Below, in pieces: positions 47,268 through 55,179 of a DNA stretch of 64,000 nucleotides. This DNA comes from Edaphobacter modestus (lineage in GTDB: Bacteria; Acidobacteriota; Terriglobia; Terriglobales; Acidobacteriaceae). The stretch covers positions 4,154,001-4,218,000 of the forward strand of contig NZ_SHKW01000001.1 of NCBI RefSeq assembly GCF_004217555.1, read 5' to 3'. Numbering within the stretch: position 1 is the stretch's first letter; each line of letters begins with the position of its first letter. The position numbers were made by a program, and so were the translations under genes. The notes beneath the pieces are model-generated. The model ran no database searches. It worked only from the letters and a program-made list of their open reading frames with translations, and was not told where the DNA came from.

Positions 47268-48287
47268 ATGAAGAAGGGAATCGAAGCTAACTCTAAAGAA
47301 GCTGTCCTGTTGCTCGCGCACGGAACTCCGGACGTGCTCGGAGAGATGGACGAGTACCTCAAGCTTGTAACCGGTGGACGCGGTGTTCCGTCTCATGTTG
47401 TGCACGAGCTTCAGGAGCGATATGCGGCAATCGGGCTCCGTGACACACCCTCAATTGCAGGTCCGCACCTGACTCGCTGGACTATGCGGCAAGCAGACCG
47501 TTTGCGTGAGCGCCTGGACTGCCCGGTATATGTCGGCATGCGTAATTGGAAGCCGTTCATCCACGATGTCGTCGATGACATGAGATTGGCGGGGATTGAA
47601 AAGATCAGGGCGATTTGTCTGGCGCCTCAGAACTCACGGACCAGCGTTGGTCTGTTCAAGCGGGCAGTCGAGATTGCGGTTGCCGGATCGTTCTCCGTCG
47701 ACTTCGTCGCAGGTTGGGCGGACCATCCCATGCTCATCAAGGCATTCGCGCAGAGAATGCAGCCAGCGTTGAACGTCGCCCGATCGAAACCTCACGATCG
47801 CGTTGCCGTTTTGTTCACGGCGCACTCAGTTCCGACCCGTACTATCCAACCTTCCGAAGCCCCAGTTGAATACCACGGAATGATCTTGGCGAATGGTCCC
47901 GACAGCTATGCGGATGACTGCAAAGAAACAGCACGGTTGGTCGCTGAGGCGTTGAAGGATATCCTGAGCCCCGATGACTGGTACTTTGCGTTCCAGAGCC
48001 AGGGCATGAGTGGCGGTCCATGGATCGGTCCAACCGTCGAGGACAGCTTGTCGCAGCTGAAGGCGGAGGGTTACGAAACAGTTGTAATCCAGCCCGTCGG
48101 CTTTCTCTGCGATCACGTTGAAGTCCTTTACGACATCGACATCGCGTTCCAAAAGACAGCAATGAATCTGGGATTGAAGTTAATTCGCGCTGGGAGCCTC
48201 AATGACTCCAGTCTTCTCATCGATGCGCTGGAGAATCTTGCGCTGTACGGCAAGGAGGATAACGCCTCCGGCTCGTCATCTCGGTAG
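47268..48287 (+). CDS. hemH: Ferrochelatase (probably coproporphyrin ferrochelatase)
   Basis: 339 aa from an ATG with GGGAG upstream; an in-frame GTG six codons earlier is less likely. It begins VLLLAHGTPDVLGEMDEYL, as in HemH. The catalytic His is in FTAHSVP (about residue 186). FQSQGMSGGPWIGPTVEDSL and GFLCDHVEVLYDID (His and Glu, about 285) complete the active site. It inserts Fe2+ into a porphyrin in the cytosol. With HemQ nearby, the substrate is probably coproporphyrin III rather than protoporphyrin IX. Its position right after the catalase-ankyrin genes suggests haem supply for catalase. Confidence 0.93.
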   Translation: MKKGIEANSKEAVLLLAHGTPDVLGEMDEYLKLVTGGRGVPSHVVHELQERYAAIGLRDTPSIAGPHLTRWTMRQADRLRERLDCPVYVGMRNWKPFIHDVVDDMRLAGIEKIRAICLAPQNSRTSVGLFKRAVEIAVAGSFSVDFVAGWADHPMLIKAFAQRMQPALNVARSKPHDRVAVLFTAHSVPTRTIQPSEAPVEYHGMILANGPDSYADDCKETARLVAEALKDILSPDDWYFAFQSQGMSGGPWIGPTVEDSLSQLKAEGYETVVIQPVGFLCDHVEVLYDIDIAFQKTAMNLGLKLIRAGSLNDSSLLIDALENLALYGKEDNASGSSSR

Positions 48288-48467
48288 ATCTATTCCTCTC
48301 TGGAATGCGGAAGCTCCAGTTTGACTAAGGTCACTGCCTGACACTCAGACAGCGTCCGAGATCTGAGAGAGACGAGATCCCGGACGTGCTTGAAGCATTT
48401 CCACGTCGCAGTTGTCGAGAAGTGATCAGGGTCGCTATCACCCTCCTGCGTCATCCTCCCTGGGCCA

Positions 48468-48744
48468 TTAGCGGAGATAATCCTCGAAGGCGAAGCGATC
48501 TGCGTATACGATCGCCGCATCAACGCCAAGTCGTTCTACCGCTGTAATCGTGACCTCTGCCGCAAGTTCCGGTGTCCTGCAAATGTCCAGCAGGGAGGGA
48601 TGCTTTAGAACTTCCATGTATTCCGGCATGTATCTGCCTGCCTGGTGTAGAAACCAGACAGGTGTCCGGTCAACGGGCGCCTTCGGCACGCGCGTACAAA
48701 GCGACTGGATGCCCGCTTCCCGAATTACTCTTTTCCTCCGTCAT
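48468..48744 (-). pseudogene. hemE: 5' fragment of uroporphyrinogen decarboxylase
   Basis: From GTG 48689 the frame reads PKAPVDRTPVWFLHQAGRYMPEYM and continues to RLGVDAAIVYAD, the HemE N-terminus with its conserved RTPVWFxxQAGRYMPEY (the usual Arg before QAGRYM is His). Similarity stops near 48497 and the frame ends after 73 codons, against about 340 in the enzyme. A possible original start, ATG 48744 (MTEEKSNSGSG), is in another frame. Decarboxylase activity is impossible. A full hemE must lie elsewhere. Confidence 0.85.
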
Positions 48745-48835
48745 CTGAACTGAGCTCTCCGACTTATGGTTTGAGTTGTGAGAAGGGAGCAGCTGCTGGC
48801 TGGCTACTCCCTTCTATCCGTGACGAACTGCGGCA

Positions 48836-49630
48836 CTAGGAGTTCTGGAAAGGAGAGTTCTGGATCTGCTCGTAGAAATTGCTCCGCTTGTAGTTACGAA
48901 TAAAGTGCGAGCAGATATCTTCGTTGCAGGTTGCTTCAGTCGTCTGGGTCTTGTGCTCAAAGCCACCGAGGAACGCCTTCGCGATGTCCTGCTTGAAGTT
49001 CACCCGCGGATACTGAGCGACGATCTTCTTCCGCAGATCTTCCGTGACGTGCTCATATCCGATGCCGAGAACATCAAAAGCGACACCGTTGTAGAGCAAC
49101 TCAACTTCAAGGGGCTTGTAAGCGGCGATGCCCGGCGTCGTGTGAAGCGAGATGGCGTCCCAGGCAACCTGAATGCGGGTCGCTGGCACGTTGTGATGCT
49201 CGAGGAACTGGCGAACGGCGTTCGCGCTGTCAACCTCGAAGCGATCGTCGGCGCTCGAGAACTTCTTCAGTAGGCCCATGTCGTGGAAGGCTGCGCAGAT
49301 AAAAAGCAGTTCCTGATCATATCTCTGGCCGCTCTGACGGCCCAGTTCGTTCGCCCAGAAGAAGGCGCGATGGGAGTGGTTAAACAGCAGAGGCGTGCTG
49401 AATTCATGCAGCAGACCGGTAGCCTCGCGTGTCAACTGCGTATCGGGAACTCCAGGCTGTGCGCGCTGATACTTTGCCTGCGGGGTGGGTACGGGCAGAA
49501 TTACCTTCGGGCGGCGAAAGGCAGGACGTGATTCTGCGGTTTGTGCCTGTGCGACCTCGGCCAATGTGCTGCCGATTGCAATTGCTCCTGCGGCAGCTGA
49601 AGTGGTCTTCAAAAACGAACGTCTATTCAT
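48836..49630 (-). CDS. Tat-exported HD-domain hydrolase (cyanamide-hydratase-like)
   Basis: 264 aa with AGGAG 8 nt before the ATG. Twin-arginine signal MNRRSFLKTTSAAAGAIAIG. The HD core contains FNHSHRAFFWANELG, the metal pair His-Asp in CAAFHDMGL, DRFEVDSANAVRQFL and LHTTPGIAAY. This arrangement is that of the HD-type family including cyanamide hydratase (Ddi2/3). The protein is paralogous to the cytosolic gene at 51015. A C-terminal CNEDICSHF segment carries Cys that the paralogue lacks. The substrate is unknown; being periplasmic, it would act on an incoming compound. It is downstream of the GlxA-type regulator on the same strand. Confidence 0.82.
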   Translation of the reverse strand: MNRRSFLKTTSAAAGAIAIGSTLAEVAQAQTAESRPAFRRPKVILPVPTPQAKYQRAQPGVPDTQLTREATGLLHEFSTPLLFNHSHRAFFWANELGRQSGQRYDQELLFICAAFHDMGLLKKFSSADDRFEVDSANAVRQFLEHHNVPATRIQVAWDAISLHTTPGIAAYKPLEVELLYNGVAFDVLGIGYEHVTEDLRKKIVAQYPRVNFKQDIAKAFLGGFEHKTQTTEATCNEDICSHFIRNYKRSNFYEQIQNSPFQNS

Positions 49631-49734
49631 CGTCTATCTCCTAAGCGCTTGTCTCGCTCCAAGACAAGCTTAGGTTCGATCGGTGGAGGCAACAACGACC
49701 TCCTTCCGACACTTTCGGACATCGATTGCGATGT

Positions 49735-50688
49735 TCAGTCTTTTACGCGCTTGAACCGTTCGGTATATTCACCCGCGGTAATTCCAATCACGCGTTGAAA
49801 GGTTCGGCGCATTGAATCCGCGGATCCGAACCCGCAGGCGTCCGCGATCTCTTTCAGTCCCATAGAGGAGCTATCGATCATCTGTTGAGCAGCTTCAACT
49901 CGCAGGCGATCGACAAATTGCCCCGGATTCATCTTCATCTCGCGCAGACATACGCGAGAAAAATGTCTCGGGCTCATCCCGATTCTCTCGGCGAGAGTCT
50001 CGACTGAGAGATCAGCTTTCAGATTTTCGAGCATATAAACCTGTAGCTCGCGCAAGGGTTCTGACGTCGTGGCTTGCCGGGAGAGCATGTGGCTGTACTG
50101 CGCCTGGCCACCCGGGCGAACGAGGAACATGACGAGTTGCCTTGCAACAGTCAGCGCCGTCTGATGTCCATGATCTTCTTCGACAAGTGCAAGAGAAAGA
50201 TCGATTCCCGCGGTAATGCCAGCGGATGTGTAGATCGAGCCGTCTCGAAGGAAGATCGGATTGGGTAACACGTTGACCTTGGGAAACTCGCGCGCCAGCC
50301 GGTCGCAAAAGTTCCAATGAGTCACCGCTCTCTTGCCATCGAGAAGGCCAGTAGCGGCGAGTAAGAAAGCGCCCGTACAGATCGAGGCGATGCGGCGCGA
50401 CCTGCCAGCAGCATCAGCGATCCAGCGAATATAGTCGGAATCATGGTTGCCGTTTTCGGCGCCGGGCCCTCCTGCGATAACGAGTGTGTCGATCGGACCT
50501 GAAACCTCGTCGCGCTGCACAGCACCTGCAAGCTTGATTCCGCGATTGGTCATGAGCTGATTGGAGCCATCCGAGGAGACGACCTCCACCTGATAGTCAG
50601 CAACATTCGAGAAGACCTCGAGGGGACCCGTTACATCGAGGACCTGGACTGGCGGCGGACCGCTGATGACAACCTTTCGCATGCCCAT
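49735..50688 (-). CDS. GlxA-family AraC regulator with a DJ-1/PfpI-like sensor domain
   Basis: 317 aa. Residues 1-190 form a class-I glutamine-amidotransferase-like domain with the nucleophile-elbow region ASICTGAFLLAATGLLDG (Cys present) and TSAGITAGIDL, as in GlxA and related sensors. The C-terminal AraC HTH_18 (about 215-310) has LSVETLAERIGMSPRHFSRVC and LKEIADACGFGSADSMRRTF. Such proteins respond to small amide or nitrogen compounds. It lies between two HD-hydrolase genes, one co-directional and one divergent, so it probably controls both. A conserved upstream block at 50928 may hold its operator. Confidence 0.9.
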   Translation of the reverse strand: MGMRKVVISGPPPVQVLDVTGPLEVFSNVADYQVEVVSSDGSNQLMTNRGIKLAGAVQRDEVSGPIDTLVIAGGPGAENGNHDSDYIRWIADAAGRSRRIASICTGAFLLAATGLLDGKRAVTHWNFCDRLAREFPKVNVLPNPIFLRDGSIYTSAGITAGIDLSLALVEEDHGHQTALTVARQLVMFLVRPGGQAQYSHMLSRQATTSEPLRELQVYMLENLKADLSVETLAERIGMSPRHFSRVCLREMKMNPGQFVDRLRVEAAQQMIDSSSMGLKEIADACGFGSADSMRRTFQRVIGITAGEYTERFKRVKD

Positions 50689-51014
50689 ATTTTATTAGAC
50701 CCAATAAGCCGTGTAGGATTTCGTCGTTTATCTGTCATGGCTCGCGGACCGGAAGAATTTTAAATTTGCCAATATTCGTCGGAGTTGGACGATGTCACAC
50801 TATGTGATTCTTTGTGGTTCTGAAACGCATCCGCGGATATGAAGGACATTTGAGTCTTTTCTTTCAATGCACGGCGATACCTGTTAAATACAGGAATGGC
50901 CCGACGTCTCCTGGAAGCATGATGTTGATGTCCTAAAGTGCTGTAATCATGTCATGGCGTTTATTCGCCGCCAGTTCTAGCGTGGATATGGAAGCAAACA
51001 CCAAGGAGGCATCC
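50689..51014. promoter_or_regulatory. Divergent intergenic region of the glxA-type and HD genes
   Basis: 326 bp without a gene. Bases 50928-51014 recur at 35401-35489, with conserved GATGTCCTAA, TCATGTCATGG and TTCTAGCGTGGATAT. An inverted pair CCAATATTCG / AAATTTGCCAATATT lies near 50770. Likely to hold promoters for both genes; the exact -35 and -10 are not assigned. Confidence 0.55.
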
Positions 51015-51680
51015 ATGACCATATCAACTCAGGCTTCTCAAGCAGCACTCATCTCGGGCATCAGAGTTCCCGACAGTAAACTTGCCAACGAAATCACGGA
51101 GTTCATCCGCGACACAGAATCGACTCTGCTGTTCAATCACTCCAGCCGCGTCTACTACTTTGGCGCGCTCGCAGGCCAGCGCCGTGGTCTCAAGTTCGAG
51201 GCCGAACTTCTCTACGCAGGGGCTATGTTCCACGACATCGGTCTCGTATCAGCTTACAGCAGCGACGCAGACCGTTTTGAAGTTGATGGGGCAAATGCCG
51301 CGCGCGACTTCCTGCGCTGCCATAGCATCTCTGAGCAGGACATCGATCACGTATGGACAGCGATTGCACTTCACACTACTCCCGGCATCCCTCAGTACAT
51401 GCATCCGGTCGTTGCCCTCGTAACGGCAGGCGTCGAAATGGATGTGCTCGGAATCGATTACACCAGCTTCACAGACTCTGACCGCAATGCGGTCGTGCAG
51501 GCGTTCCCGCGTACACCCCACTTCAAAGAAGATATCCTGCAGGCCTTCTACGACGGCATCAAACGCAAGCCTGAGACCACCTTCGGAAACGTGAAAGCAG
51601 ACGTACTCGCAGACAAAGATCCCGGCTTCCACCGTGGCAACTTCTGCAGTGTGATCCGTAACTCTTCTTGGCGTGGCTGA
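51015..51680 (+). CDS. Cytosolic HD-domain hydrolase (cyanamide-hydratase-like)
   Basis: 221 aa from an ATG with AAGGAGG 6 nt upstream. No signal peptide. HD-fold motifs: FNHSSRVYYFGALAG, AMFHDIGL (metal His-Asp), DRFEVDGANAARDFL, ALHTTPGIPQYM and VEMDVLGIDY. The C-terminus ETTFGNVKADVLADKDPGF is typical of acidobacterial and proteobacterial members. It probably hydrates or hydrolyses a small nitrogenous compound. It is divergent from the GlxA-type regulator and forms an exported/cytosolic pair with the gene at 48836. Two partial copies of its 5' end occur at 35401-35985. Confidence 0.85.
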   Translation: MTISTQASQAALISGIRVPDSKLANEITEFIRDTESTLLFNHSSRVYYFGALAGQRRGLKFEAELLYAGAMFHDIGLVSAYSSDADRFEVDGANAARDFLRCHSISEQDIDHVWTAIALHTTPGIPQYMHPVVALVTAGVEMDVLGIDYTSFTDSDRNAVVQAFPRTPHFKEDILQAFYDGIKRKPETTFGNVKADVLADKDPGFHRGNFCSVIRNSSWRG

Positions 51681-51693
51681 TCATGCGAGTTTT

Positions 51694-51718
51694 CGGTGGT
51701 GGTAGATAGCCACCACCG
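51694..51718 (+). terminator. Stem-loop after the HD gene
   Basis: CGGTGGTGG (51694-51702) pairs with CCACCACCG (51710-51718) around a 7-nt loop, 14 bp past the stop. Confidence 0.65.
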
Positions 51719-51868
51719 GGAGCATTCTGTGTGGAGCTTTGCAGAGGAGTGACTCGATCGCACGTAAGAATCACCTTCGAGCCGGTTTCCCCGACGAATA
51801 AGAATGAGGACTCAATCGAAATGAGTTGTCAAGATGCGCATCGGATTGTAATAAGCCGCAGGAGGAGC

Positions 51869-51995
51869 ATGTATGCGACGAGTGAGGACTTTTGCAAGTT
51901 GTTCACACAAGGTGTGTAGACAGTCTCTACCTGCTCTTCTCCTAACGGCCAATCACGATAAGCCACAATACATCGGAGGAGGCGACGAGTCCTTC
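51869..51995 (+). pseudogene. Remnant of a sigma-like gene
   Basis: AGGAGG precedes an ATG whose frame reads MYATSEDFCKLFTQG and stops after 17 codons. Just beyond, other frames give SLYLL and LLLTANHDKPQ, which correspond to the DEMNSLYLLSFLLTADLDKAGQ stretch of the sigma-like protein at 24629. At least two frame changes are needed, and the region-4 part is absent. It is a 5' remnant of a second family member. Confidence 0.55.
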
Positions 51996-52015
51996 GCTGG
52001 CGGCCCTGCAACTGC

Positions 52016-52043
52016 TGCGAGAGGGCACAGGCACCCTCTCGCA
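52016..52043. terminator. 10-bp hairpin downstream of regulator copy 2
   Basis: TGCGAGAGGG (52016-52025) pairs with CCCTCTCGCA (52034-52043), 34 bp beyond the stop of the minus-strand regulator. There is no T tract. Confidence 0.6.
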
Positions 52044-52076
52044 GGATCAGGAAACGCCCGTATGGCCGTAAGTCGC

Positions 52077-53401
52077 TTAGTCTTGTGAGGTGCGATAAGC
52101 GATGACCCTAAGTTGAGAGGCGCTTCCATTCATATTGCTCGACTGCAGGAGAACCTCAAAATACGGTATCGAGCCATCGGGATTTCGGATCTTCGAGAGG
52201 AACGGTAGCAGGAGTGTATCGTCGAATACAAAGTCGGCTGCTGCTTCCGTACCAGCCATCGAGGTGCCCTCAAGAATAAGAACCTTGCCAGAGCCCCTGA
52301 GATTCGGTCGTAGCGCGACGACGCCATATATTTTGTGCGCGGCGTCCGATTGGTTGTATTCATATTGGATTAGCTCCCCGGTTTGGGGTGAGCGGTTGAC
52401 TATGGCGACAATCCGGTGCTGTAAATCATCCTGAAAGACAAAATTCATGTGCGCGTCGAAAATTCCGACCCAAGGATCGCTATACGCCGAACCAATCAGG
52501 ATCGTGGAACCTTCTTTAAGGTCGTCTGGACGTACATCGCGCGCATACCGATACTGGAGGCGATCTGGATGTGCCGCTGCAAGCCGATAAAACCGGGTCA
52601 AGATGCCGACATCCGCAATGGCCGTATATCGTCGGCTGCCGAGATCTCTTGCAACCTCCGTGGTTGTCCCTTGAGGCGGGGCAATGTGCATACGTAGTTA
52701 GCGTTGAGATAGTCGGATAAACCGACCTTTTGGCCGGTGACATCCTGCAGCGTCGCCAAGCTGGTATCGGAACATACGACCATTGTTTGATGGCCAGGGC
52801 CAAAGAACGATCTCCAGAAAGGATGGGAGTCTGGTCCAAGAGGGGATGCTGCCGCGGCACGATGCGCGAGTGGCAACATGTAGAGGATGACCAAGCATGC
52901 CAGACCCAGAGCAGCTGCAAGTATCCGGATGGTCCAGCGAGATCCAGCGTCTTGAGTTCGTGCTTCCTGGCTAGCTGCCACTGGTTCGGGCGATATTGGG
53001 AGGCGCTCAAGCGGGACGTCTTCGGGAGCGACCAGAGTATATGGCCGCAGCTCAAAGACGGGGATGTAGGCACCTTTCGGTATGGTTAGCCGAATCGGCT
53101 CTTCCGCGCCCTCCTGACTAAAGTATTGTTCCAACCTCTGGCGCATTCGACTAGCGTGCGAACGCACGATGCCGTCAATAGATGGATCGTAGTCAGGGCG
53201 GCCAAAGAGGCGAGCCCCGATGTTGATCTCATTGATTTCATCATCCCGTCCTGTCAGGGAGAGTTCGCAGATATAAGTCAGAAAGCTACACAGGCGATCA
53301 GACTTGACGAAGGACGGTGACGCGACAATCCGTTCCACAAGGCCCCACCTAGGATCTTGTGCGAGAACCTCAGTTTCGGCTTGAGCGATTGCGCTAACCA
53401 T
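52077..53401 (-). pseudogene. Frameshifted IPKGxYxPVF-domain regulator (copy 2)
   Basis: The first part (53401 to about 52690) encodes the shared N-terminal domain (DPRWGLVERIVAS, IGARLFGRPDYDPSIDGIVR, IPKGAYIPVF), one transmembrane helix (ILAAALGLACLVILYMLPLA) and LSDYLNANYVC, then goes out of frame. The second part (52691 to 52077) continues as VARDLGSRRYTAIADV, DVRPDDLKEGSTILIG and KVLILEGTSMAGTEAAADF, matching copy 3 in order. A single indel near 52690 explains the break. The protein would lose the C-terminal half of its periplasmic domain. A sequencing error is possible, but the divergent receptor gene is also broken. Confidence 0.8.
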
Positions 53402-53658
53402 GATCCTGGAAAACTTAGGTGGAAGCCTAAGTAGACAAGAAGCATATTAATAAGTTGTGAACGCTGCTTCCGCCCCATACCCCGACTATTCAATCCGCTA
53501 ACCTCTCTAAAACAAATCAGACAACGAGGTCGAGGCTCATTTAACGGTGCGTGTTAATAAGGAGTAAATCATTCATTTAAAGATATTTATAGCGCTTAAC
53601 GTACGAGTTGCTGCGAATTGACTATTTGCTCTATCCAGAGAGTGGGTATGGTACCTCC

Positions 53659-55095
53659 ATGCATCCACACTCAACGTCTCTCAAGCATGGGCGATATACG
53701 CCCGGTCGCTTGATGTCTTCCGGATGGGAAGACACCTTGGAAGATCATGCCCCGAGACGCAAAGGGTGCACTTTCTCTAACGCCTTAATAGGGTCCGACT
53801 GTTCCAGATTTGCAGCAGTGCTCGTTTTACTCCTCGCACTTCGGCCTCAGTCAGCTTGGACAGAGCCGAAGCAGACGACCTTGCAGCCTTCCAATGCAAC
53901 CCTTCAGGGGAAACTGATCGTGGGATATCAAGGATGGTTTGGATGTCCTGATAGCTCCCACCAGCCCCCAAGCAAATGGGTTCATTGGATGAAGAATGGC
54001 GAAGCGACGGTAGATATGTTGCCGGATCCGACGGAGTTGACTGCCTCAGAGCGCTGCGCGACGCAATGGACAAGCCGTGCCGGACAGACCGTCGATGTCT
54101 ATACAGCGCAGAATCCGAGGACGGTTGATCGGCACTTCGCGTGGATGCAGGAGTACGGAATCGACGGCGCCGCCCTGCAGCGGTTCGCGACAGAACTAGG
54201 ACAACCTGAGCGAAAAGTCGAGATCGATCAGGTGCTGGCCAATGTTGCCTCATCCGCGGAACGTCACGATCGCAGCTTCTTTGTTGAATACGACCTCACC
54301 GGCACTAAGGATTGCCGTGGCATCGATCGCGCGCTTGCTGATTGGTCCGCACTCGAAGCTCAGGGGATCGGTCGAAGTCGCGCTTATCAGAGGCATCGCG
54401 GTCATATCGTGGTGGGCATCTTCGGACTGGGCTTCCCGGGCAGCAGGTACGTTAGCGCCGATCTGGCTGAAGTGCTCATCGATGGACTGAGGAAGGCGAG
54501 CCTGGCTTACGGCGGAATCACTATTTTTGCCGGCGTACCTGCCGACTGGAGGACGTTGAGCGAGAAAGGGGCGCAGCGCGCAGAATGGGCGAAAGTTTAT
54601 AGATCAGTGGATGTGATCAGCCCCTGGACGGTCGGTCACTACAACTCGGCGGAGACGATCGATAAATTTCGCCGTGACCACCTGGAGCCGGACGTCTTGG
54701 AAGCCAGGCGCATGGGGGTGGACTACATGCCCGTGATCTTCCCAGGATTCAGTTGGCACAACCTATGGACGACTCGGGGCGACGACAATCGACCTACCAA
54801 TCAAATTCCGCGCGACTGTGGCCGGTTTTACTGGCGCCAGTTCTTCAACGCAGTAGACGTCGGCAACTCGATGATCTTTAGTGCCATGTTCGATGAGGTG
54901 GACGAGGGAACGGCGATCTTCAAGACAAGAGCTGCTCAAAATGAGCTTCCCGCATCTCCACCTTTTCTTTCTTTAGATGCTGATGGCTGTCGACTTCCAT
55001 CGGATTGGTATCTTCGCGTGGCCGGTAGTGCAGCGTCTGTGCTTCACGGAACGACTCCTAACAGTTCGAGGCTCCCTCTAACAATTCCGAGATAA
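53659..55095 (+). CDS. Exported GH71/GH99-like glycosidase
   Basis: 478 aa from ATG 53659; other in-frame starts are a TTG 17 codons upstream and ATG 53713. A hydrophobic segment (FAAVLVLLLALRPQSAW) after about 50 residues looks like a late signal peptide or anchor. The mature part begins LIVGYQGWFGCPDSS, then WVHWMKNG, DMLPDPTEL, YGIDGAALQRF, DRSFFVEYDLTG and VDVISPWTVGHYNS, followed by MPVIFPGFSWHN. This is typical of the GH71/GH99-like clan, retaining alpha-mannan- or glucan-active TIM barrels. FDEVDEGTA is a likely acid pair. It lies between the broken regulator and the broken receptor and remains intact. Confidence 0.75.
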   Translation: MHPHSTSLKHGRYTPGRLMSSGWEDTLEDHAPRRKGCTFSNALIGSDCSRFAAVLVLLLALRPQSAWTEPKQTTLQPSNATLQGKLIVGYQGWFGCPDSSHQPPSKWVHWMKNGEATVDMLPDPTELTASERCATQWTSRAGQTVDVYTAQNPRTVDRHFAWMQEYGIDGAALQRFATELGQPERKVEIDQVLANVASSAERHDRSFFVEYDLTGTKDCRGIDRALADWSALEAQGIGRSRAYQRHRGHIVVGIFGLGFPGSRYVSADLAEVLIDGLRKASLAYGGITIFAGVPADWRTLSEKGAQRAEWAKVYRSVDVISPWTVGHYNSAETIDKFRRDHLEPDVLEARRMGVDYMPVIFPGFSWHNLWTTRGDDNRPTNQIPRDCGRFYWRQFFNAVDVGNSMIFSAMFDEVDEGTAIFKTRAAQNELPASPPFLSLDADGCRLPSDWYLRVAGSAASVLHGTTPNSSRLPLTIPR

Positions 55096-55179
55096 GTAAA
55101 GAGCCGGATGGAATTCTATCGGTTTTAACTTACTGCGATCTGTCGCTCTCAAACATTGACTCATTCGAACGGAGATGAA

